DNA of 40,218 bases from Nitrospiria bacterium (GTDB lineage Bacteria > Nitrospirota > UBA9217): assembly GCA_919902495.1 (NCBI GenBank), contig CAKKRC010000047.1:1-40218 (forward strand), written 5' to 3'. Within the stretch, counting starts at the first letter, position 1, and the number at the start of each line of letters is the position of its first letter. Made by a program: the position numbers and the translations under genes. Positions 35,433-40,218 of the stretch are shown here, in pieces. A model generated the notes under the pieces. That model searched no databases. It was not told the DNA's origin and was given only the letters and a program-made list of their open reading frames with translations.

Positions 35433-36824
35433 TTATTTCTCCCCGATCCCGCCTTCGGTCATCGGTCTCGGGTCGAGGAGCCTGTCCAGGTCCTTCTTCG
35501 ACAGGTCCGTCATCTCTGCCGCGACGTCCTTGACCGGCCTTCCTTCTTTATACGCCTTTTTCGCGATCTCCGCAGCCTTGTCGTACCCGATGACGGGATT
35601 GAGCGCGGTCACGAGGATGGGGTTCTGACCCACCAGTCCCGCGATCCGATCTTTATTGACCGTGAAGCCTGCTATGGCCTTGTCGGCGAGCAGACGCGAA
35701 ACTTTCCCCAGGAGCGTGATGGACTGGAGCAGGTTATGGGCGATCACGGGCAGCATTACGTTCAGCTGGAAGTTGCCGTGCTGGTTCGAAAGGGTGATGG
35801 CCACATCGTTCCCGGTCACCTGGGCGCAGACCATCATGACGGCCTCGCAGATCACGGGGTTCACCTTGCCCGGCATGATGCTGGAGCCCGGCTGGAGCGA
35901 GGGGAGCGATATCTCGCCGAGCCCGGCGATGGGTCCGCTGTTCATCCACCTGAGGTCGTTGGCGATCTTCATGAGCGACGAGGCAGTCGTCTTGAGATGG
36001 CCCGACAGCTCGACTGCCGTGTCCATTACGGCCTGGGCGGCGAAATGGTTCTTTGTTTCCTGGAAGGGAATGCCCGTGCGCCCGGCAAGCCTGAGGGCAA
36101 CGATCGAGCCGAACTCCTTCGGCGCGTTGATGCCCGTGCCCACTGCCGTGCCGCCGATGGCGAGCCGGGCCAGCCTCGGCAGGCAGGACTCGACCCGCTC
36201 GACGCCCTGCTGGACCTGGAATGCCCAGCCGCCGATCTCCTGGCCCATCCGGACCGGCATGGCGTCCATGAGGTGCGTACGGCCGGTTTTGACGATATCG
36301 TCAAGCTCCGCTTCCCGTTTCTTGAGTGCGCTATGGAGATGGGTGAATGCCGGGAGAAAGACCTCCTGGAGCTGAAGATAGGCGCTCACGTGAATAGCAG
36401 CAGGGAACACGTCATTGGACGACTGGCCCATGTTTACGTGATTGTTGGGATGGACGGTGGTGCCGCCAGGGAATAGCTGGTTCGCCCGGGCAGCGATGAC
36501 CTCGTTGGCGTTCATGTTCGTCGAGGTGCCGGAACCGGTCTGGAAGATGTCCAGCGGGAAGTGGTCGTCCCATTTGCCCTCGGCCACTTCGAGCGCCGCC
36601 AGGTGGATCGCATTGGCGAGGTTTGCGTCGAGCAGTCCCAGGCCCGCGTTCACCTCGGCGGAGACGGCCTTGATGAGGCCGAGGGCGCGGATGAAGACGC
36701 GGGGGAAGCGGATGCCGCTCACCGGGAAGTTCTCGACGGCCCGCTGGGTCTGCGCCCCGTAGAGCGCTTCCTTCGGGACCTTCACTTCGCCGAGGGAGTC
36801 CTTCTCTATTCTAAAATCTGACAT
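35433..36824 (-). CDS. fumC: Fumarate hydratase, class II
   Basis: The 463-aa enzyme interconverts fumarate and malate without an iron-sulfur cluster. The fumarase/aspartase signature GSSIMPGKVNP is at 313-323, with TGSGTSTNMNANEVI (96-110), HPNNHVNMGQSSND (125-138) and KTGRTHLMDAMPVRMGQE (179-195). These are the class II catalytic and substrate segments and separate it from aspartase. An AAAGGCG ribosome site precedes ATG 36824. It heads fumC-sdhC-sdhA-sdhB. Two repeat families fill the gap to the malic enzyme gene. Confidence 0.96.
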   Translation of the reverse strand: MSDFRIEKDSLGEVKVPKEALYGAQTQRAVENFPVSGIRFPRVFIRALGLIKAVSAEVNAGLGLLDANLANAIHLAALEVAEGKWDDHFPLDIFQTGSGTSTNMNANEVIAARANQLFPGGTTVHPNNHVNMGQSSNDVFPAAIHVSAYLQLQEVFLPAFTHLHSALKKREAELDDIVKTGRTHLMDAMPVRMGQEIGGWAFQVQQGVERVESCLPRLARLAIGGTAVGTGINAPKEFGSIVALRLAGRTGIPFQETKNHFAAQAVMDTAVELSGHLKTTASSLMKIANDLRWMNSGPIAGLGEISLPSLQPGSSIMPGKVNPVICEAVMMVCAQVTGNDVAITLSNQHGNFQLNVMLPVIAHNLLQSITLLGKVSRLLADKAIAGFTVNKDRIAGLVGQNPILVTALNPVIGYDKAAEIAKKAYKEGRPVKDVAAEMTDLSKKDLDRLLDPRPMTEGGIGEK

Positions 36825-36870
36825 GAGCGCCTTTCACCGTGGAGAACGTCAAAGACAAGGCCAAATCCTT

Positions 36871-37004
36871 TTTTGCCACAGAGGGCACAGAGGTCTCAGA
36901 GAACGGCAACGTCAAGGCCTTGTCTCGGGTTAAAGTCTTACACCCCAATCATTGCTTGCTGAGTCATGCTTCCCTCTGTGTACTCTGTGACCTCTGTGGC
37001 AAAA
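36871..37004. repeat. CCACAGAGG inverted repeat, family C
   Basis: The left arm TTTTGCCACAGAGGGCACAG... (36871-36901) and the right arm (36974-37004, reverse complement TTTTGCCACAGAGGTCACAG...) face each other across about 70 bases. Each arm repeats the unit CACAGAG. Confidence 0.8.
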
Positions 37005-37012
37005 TGATTTTG

Positions 37013-37047
37013 CTGTTTCTCCGTGTCTCCCCGTCCCCGCGTCGGTC
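37013..37047. repeat. GACCGAC / CGGGGAC repeat, family D, at the malic enzyme stop codon
   Basis: On the minus strand the element begins GACCGACGCGGGGACGGGG directly after the TAA stop (37050-37048). It shares its GACCGACRCGG head with the copy after sdhA. Confidence 0.7.
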
Positions 37048-38466
37048 TTACCGCTCAGCGAGTCCGGTACGCCTCGCCGCCTCGGAAACCGCGTGGGCAA
37101 CGGCGTGGACCACGCGCTTATCGAAGGGGCTCGGGATGACGTAGTCCTCGTGCAGCTCGTCGGCCTTCACCATGTGGGCAATGGCCTCTGCCGCCGCAAG
37201 CTTCACCTCTTCGTTCACGCCCTTCGCGTGCACGTCGAGAAGCCCCCGGAAGATGCCGGGGTAGCTCAGCATGTTGTTGATCTGATTCGGGTAGTCGGAC
37301 CTGCCGGTGGCGAGCACCCGCGCGAGCGGCAGCGCCACCTCGGGCGCGATCTCCGGGTCCGGGTTGGCGAGCGCGAAGACAATGGGGTTCTTCGCCATCT
37401 TCCTGACATCATCCGTTGTGATCACGTTCGGCGCTGAGACGCCGATGACCACGTCTGCCCCCTTCATGGCGTCGCCGATCGTTCCCCTGATCCTGCGCGG
37501 ATTGGTCATCTTCGCGAGGGCCGAGAGATGGGGGTTCATGCCGATCCGTCTGCCGGCATAGACCACGCCTTTGCTGTCGCAGACCGTGATGTCCTTGATG
37601 CCGTAGGCCAGCAGGATCTTTGCGATCGCAGTGCCGGCCGCGCCCGCGCCGACCATGGCCACCCGGAACTTCCTGATGTCCTTCTTGAACAACCGTCCCA
37701 CGTTGATGAGCGCCGACAGCGCCACGACCGCGGTGCCGTGCTGGTCGTCGTGAATGACCGGCATGGGCAGCGCCTTCCGAAGCCGCATCTCGATGTCGAA
37801 ACAGCGCGGCGCCGAGATGTCCTCGAGGTTGATGCCGCCGAAGGACGTGGCGATGTTCTTGACGGTGGCGACGATCTCATCGGGGTCCTTGGTCCGGAGC
37901 GCGAGGGGGAAGGCGTCGATGTCCGCGAACTCCTTGAAGATCATCGCCTTGCCTTCCATGACGGGCATGGCCGCGTCCGGCCCGATATCGCCCAGGCCGA
38001 GGACCGCCGTGCCGTCGGTGATGATGGCCACGGTGTTCCTCTTGATGGTGTACCGGTAGACGTGCTCGGGATGTTCGACGATGTCCATGCAGACCCTCGC
38101 CACGCCGGGAGTGTAGACCTGGGAAAGGTCATTGCGGTCGCGGATCGGCATCTTGCTGCGGATCTCGATCTTGCCGCCCTCGTGCGCGGTGAAGGTCCGG
38201 TCCATGGTCCGGACGACCTTGACGCCGCCAACGGCCTTGATGGCGTGGACGATCTCCTTCTCATGGGCCGCGTCCCGGGCGTCCACCGTCACATCGCGGA
38301 TGATCTTTCCCCGTTCGACGCGTACGATGTCCACCGCGCCCAGGCTCCCGCCGGCCGTGCCGATGGCGACCGCGATCTGCGCGAATTTGCCGATGACGTT
38401 GTCGATCTCGAGGCGGATCTGGATGCTGTAGCAGGGGCTGGTGGCGCAGACAGATGGGGAAGGCAT
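37048..38466 (-). CDS. NAD(P)-dependent malic enzyme with N-terminal ACT domain
   Basis: The 472-aa enzyme oxidatively decarboxylates malate to pyruvate. Residues about 12-85 form an ACT domain (RLEIDNVIGKFAQIAVAIGTAGGS), presumably an amino-acid effector site. The malic enzyme core follows with VYTPGVARVC, the metal/substrate segment EDISAPRCFDIEMRLR, VIHDDQHGTA and the Rossmann motif VGAGAAGTAIAKIL, then ALANPDPEI. It resembles the short bacterial MaeB/YtsJ type without a phosphotransacetylase domain. AAGGAGCG precedes ATG 38466. Upstream on the minus strand TTGACA (38555-38550) is a good -35, but the spaced -10 (TACCGT) is poor. It supplies pyruvate or NAD(P)H from the C4 pool served by fumC and sdhCAB. 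Confidence 0.95.
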   Translation of the reverse strand: MPSPSVCATSPCYSIQIRLEIDNVIGKFAQIAVAIGTAGGSLGAVDIVRVERGKIIRDVTVDARDAAHEKEIVHAIKAVGGVKVVRTMDRTFTAHEGGKIEIRSKMPIRDRNDLSQVYTPGVARVCMDIVEHPEHVYRYTIKRNTVAIITDGTAVLGLGDIGPDAAMPVMEGKAMIFKEFADIDAFPLALRTKDPDEIVATVKNIATSFGGINLEDISAPRCFDIEMRLRKALPMPVIHDDQHGTAVVALSALINVGRLFKKDIRKFRVAMVGAGAAGTAIAKILLAYGIKDITVCDSKGVVYAGRRIGMNPHLSALAKMTNPRRIRGTIGDAMKGADVVIGVSAPNVITTDDVRKMAKNPIVFALANPDPEIAPEVALPLARVLATGRSDYPNQINNMLSYPGIFRGLLDVHAKGVNEEVKLAAAEAIAHMVKADELHEDYVIPSPFDKRVVHAVAHAVSEAARRTGLAER

Positions 38467-38630
38467 GGGAACGCTCCTTCAAGCAGGCGCGGGTGACGTG
38501 AAGCGACCGCGATCATGCTGAGAAGTACGGTAACAGGGATTGTTTTTTTTGTCAAGACACATTGCATCCAGCCGCCTTGATTTTTGCGTGGTTCTGGGGT
38601 AGTCTCAAGGCAGACACGAAGGAGGCGGCT

Positions 38631-38819
38631 ATGACAGCATGGAAATGCAATAAATGCGGGAACACGATCAACGCGGAAACGCCACCGGAGATCTGTCTGT
38701 CGTGCAAGAAAGAATGCGAGTATGTCGACGTGACCTGTTATATCCCCGAATGCGGCGGGCCGGACTCCGGGAATATCAATCCGGACGTGTTCAAGAAAAA
38801 GGGGGACCCGGATAAGTGA
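38631..38819 (+). CDS. Small rubredoxin-like Cys-rich protein
   Basis: The 62-aa protein starts at ATG 38631 after GGAGG (38621-38625). It begins MTAWKCNKCGNTI (C6, C9) and continues PEICLSCKKECEY, giving the two CxxC-type knuckles of a rubredoxin-like or zinc-ribbon iron or zinc site. It adds VTCYIPECGG, two more Cys not found in standard rubredoxins. I recognise this as a small anaerobe-type rubredoxin-like protein but assign no partner. It is divergent from malic enzyme. Confidence 0.82.
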   Translation: MTAWKCNKCGNTINAETPPEICLSCKKECEYVDVTCYIPECGGPDSGNINPDVFKKKGDPDK

Positions 38820-38864
38820 TCGACTCCTTTACGTCATGTTTTGTAAACCAAACCTAAAAGGTAA

Positions 38865-38980
38865 TTTTCTCGCAAAGCCGCAAAGGCCGCAAAGAGAAGC
38901 GAAAAGCAACCTTGTTTTCATATCCTTTCTTTGCGTCTTGGCGTCTCACCTAGAGGTGTCTACTTTTGGTTGCGAGAGAC
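38865..38980. repeat. CGCAAAG inverted repeat, family E
   Basis: The left arm TTTTCTCGCAAAGCCGCAAAG... (38865-38899) faces a right arm containing TCTTTGCGTCTTGGCG (from 38928) and TTGCGAGAGA (38970-38979). The right arm is interrupted by the small palindrome CACCT-AG-AGGTG (38947-38958). Confidence 0.7.
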
Positions 38981-39038
38981 GCCTTGCGATTTTGAAGTGC
39001 TTTGTGCCTTGCTTATCTGAAGCAGAACTTTGCTAAGT

Positions 39039-39067
39039 ATTGAATCTTGAATTTTGAATACGGAATT
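39039..39067. repeat. Short TTGAAT quasi-repeat
   Basis: ATTGAATCTTGAATTTTGAATACGGAATT in essence: three TTGAAT-like units in 29 bases, just before aat. It may be a further small repeat family; similar A/T-rich units lie at 15010-15043. Confidence 0.35.
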
Positions 39068-39087
39068 ATTCTTAGCACTATCTCCTA

Positions 39088-39759
39088 ATGCCCGTTTACC
39101 AGATACCCGACGAACTGCTGTTCCCCGAGCCGGAGCTTGCCGAAGAGGACGGACTTCTCGGCGTCGGCGGTGACCTGTCGCCGGCGCGGCTGCTGATGGC
39201 GTACGCCAACGGCATCTTCCCCTGGTTCAGCAAGGGCGAGCCGATCATGTGGTGGTCGCCCGATCCCCGGTGCGTGCTGCGGCCGGAGAAGCTGAAAATA
39301 TCCACGAGCCTTCGTCAGGCGCTCAAGAAGGGCAACTACGAGGTCCGGTTCGACACCTGCTTTGAAGAAGTGATCCGGCAGTGTTCCGCGACGAAGCGCA
39401 AAGGACAACGCGGCACCTGGATCACGAAGGAAATGGTGGACGCCTACATCCAGCTTCATGAGCACGGATTCGCTCACTCGACGGAGGTCTTCATGGAGGG
39501 AAAGCTCGCGGGCGGCCTCTACGGTATATCGATCGGCGGAACGTACAGCGGCGAGTCCATGTTCCATCTCCGGCCCGAGGCTTCCAAGATCGCGCTGTAT
39601 CACCTTGTCGAACGGCTCAAGGAGAAGGGAGTTCCGCTCATCGATTGCCAGGTCACGAATCCGCACCTCCTGAGCCTCGGCGCCGAGGAGATGCCGCGCA
39701 AGGAGTTCCTGAAGCAGCTTGCAAAGAACCGGGAGAAGATGGAGAGTATGGCGTTTTAA
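39088..39759 (+). CDS. aat: Leucyl/phenylalanyl-tRNA-protein transferase
   Basis: The 223-aa enzyme adds Leu or Phe from tRNA to the N-terminus of proteins beginning with Lys or Arg, marking them for ClpS/ClpAP degradation. Family hallmarks are LLGVGGDLSPARLLMAYANGIFPWF (residues about 23-47), MWWSPDPRCVL, GTWITKEMVDAYIQLHEHGFAHSTEV, GGLYGISIGGTYSGESMFH and IDCQVTNPHLLSLGAEEMPRKEFL. The ESMF loop reads GESMFHLRPEASK where many members have GESMFSxxxxASK. No good ribosome site precedes ATG 39088; translation may be weak. The groES-like gene follows 37 bases later. Confidence 0.94.
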   Translation: MPVYQIPDELLFPEPELAEEDGLLGVGGDLSPARLLMAYANGIFPWFSKGEPIMWWSPDPRCVLRPEKLKISTSLRQALKKGNYEVRFDTCFEEVIRQCSATKRKGQRGTWITKEMVDAYIQLHEHGFAHSTEVFMEGKLAGGLYGISIGGTYSGESMFHLRPEASKIALYHLVERLKEKGVPLIDCQVTNPHLLSLGAEEMPRKEFLKQLAKNREKMESMAF

Positions 39760-39796
39760 GGAGAGTTCTGTTCGAGAAGACGGTGCAGGAGCTGAA

Positions 39797-40162
39797 ATGA
39801 AAACCAAGAAAAACCTTATCATTGTCGGCGACCGGGTGCTCATCGACCCGGACGAGAAGATGGACAAGACGCCGTCCGGGCTCTACCTTCCCCCCACGGT
39901 CAAGGAGAAGGAGAAGATCCTCGGCGGCCATGTCAAAAAGACCGGGCCGGGATACGCCATACCGGACACGACACCGGACGAGTCCTGGCACACGGGGAAG
40001 AAGGAAGTGAAATATGTTCCGCTCCAGGCCTCGGAAGGGGACTATGCCATCTTCCTGAAGGACGCGGCCATGGAGATCGAGTTCGAGGAGAAGAAGTACC
40101 TCATCGTGCCCCATTCGGCTATCCTGGCGCTGGTCAGGACGGAGCTGTCGGAGGAAGGTTAG
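39797..40162 (+). CDS. GroES-like (Cpn10-fold) co-chaperonin homologue
   Basis: The 121-aa protein has the Cpn10 fold: LIIVGDRVLIDPDEKMDKTPSGLYLPPTVKEKEK resembles the N-terminal strand and mobile loop of GroES, and YLIVPHSAILALV resembles its C-terminus. It is about 25 residues longer than GroES, with an inserted middle segment (TPDESWHTGKKEVKYVPLQASEGDYAIFLKDAAMEIEF). No groEL follows in the window, so it may be a stand-alone paralogue. AGGAG (39787-39791) precedes ATG 39797. Confidence 0.8.
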   Translation: MKTKKNLIIVGDRVLIDPDEKMDKTPSGLYLPPTVKEKEKILGGHVKKTGPGYAIPDTTPDESWHTGKKEVKYVPLQASEGDYAIFLKDAAMEIEFEEKKYLIVPHSAILALVRTELSEEG

Positions 40163-40218
40163 GAATAGACATAATGGTTGACAGTTGAAAATCAAGTGAC
40201 CTGCCCCTTGCAACGTGG

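Noticed and set aside
38527-38555. Complete promoter for malic enzyme
   Set aside because: The TTGACA is perfect but the correctly spaced -10 (TACCGT) matches only three of six bases.

Overview
The window is a GC-rich, densely coded bacterial chromosome segment with no rRNA, tRNA, phage or CRISPR. Its families are an anaerobic Ni-Fe CO dehydrogenase, a NuoG-like iron-sulfur protein, a pilMNOPQ operon, a dnaJ-hspR-clpB heat-shock cluster, GTP-type PEP carboxykinase, the archaeal/deep-bacterial FBP aldolase/phosphatase, a B-type succinate dehydrogenase/fumarate reductase, and small Cys-rich proteins. Together they suggest an anaerobic or facultative Gram-negative of the Nitrospirota/Desulfobacterota kind. 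This is inferred from gene content only; nothing in the window fixes the taxonomy.

Layout. 1-3.98 kb (+): the 3' part of a NuoG-like gene and cooS, closed by a strong terminator. 3.98-4.47 kb: no supported gene. 4.5-9.9 kb (+): a MerR-type HTH gene and pilMNOPQ behind a TTGACA/TATCAT promoter with a palindrome near the start site. 9.96-12.5 kb (+): two unrecognised lipoproteins. 12.6-19 kb (+): a HEAT-like protein, dnaJ, hspR, clpB and a GAF-GGDEF protein. 19.0-19.2 kb (-): a 59-residue protein ending CQLGCF, divergent from PEPCK (19.35-21.1 kb, +). 21.4-26.1 kb (+): a radical SAM protein, an unusual tandem kinase-like protein, and FBP aldolase/phosphatase. 26.2-38.5 kb (-): CBS-ACT protein, livFGMHK, sdhB-sdhA-sdhC, fumC and malic enzyme. 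38.6-40.2 kb (+): a rubredoxin-like small protein, aat and a GroES-like protein.

Functionally, malic enzyme, fumarase, succinate dehydrogenase/fumarate reductase, PEPCK and FBP aldolase/phosphatase link C4 acids to pyruvate, PEP and hexose phosphates. CO dehydrogenase supplies low-potential electrons or one-carbon chemistry. The Liv system imports branched-chain amino acids or similar solutes.

The least ordinary observations are: (1) a 575-residue protein that reads as an atypical kinase domain followed by a degenerate second copy of itself; (2) several families of short hairpin-forming repeats that fill the gaps of the minus-strand metabolic cluster, including two REP/BIME-like elements flanking sdhC, one of which supplies the sdhC stop codon; and (3) a 59-aa Cys-rich gene below usual ORF-length cut-offs. 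All alignments were made by eye.
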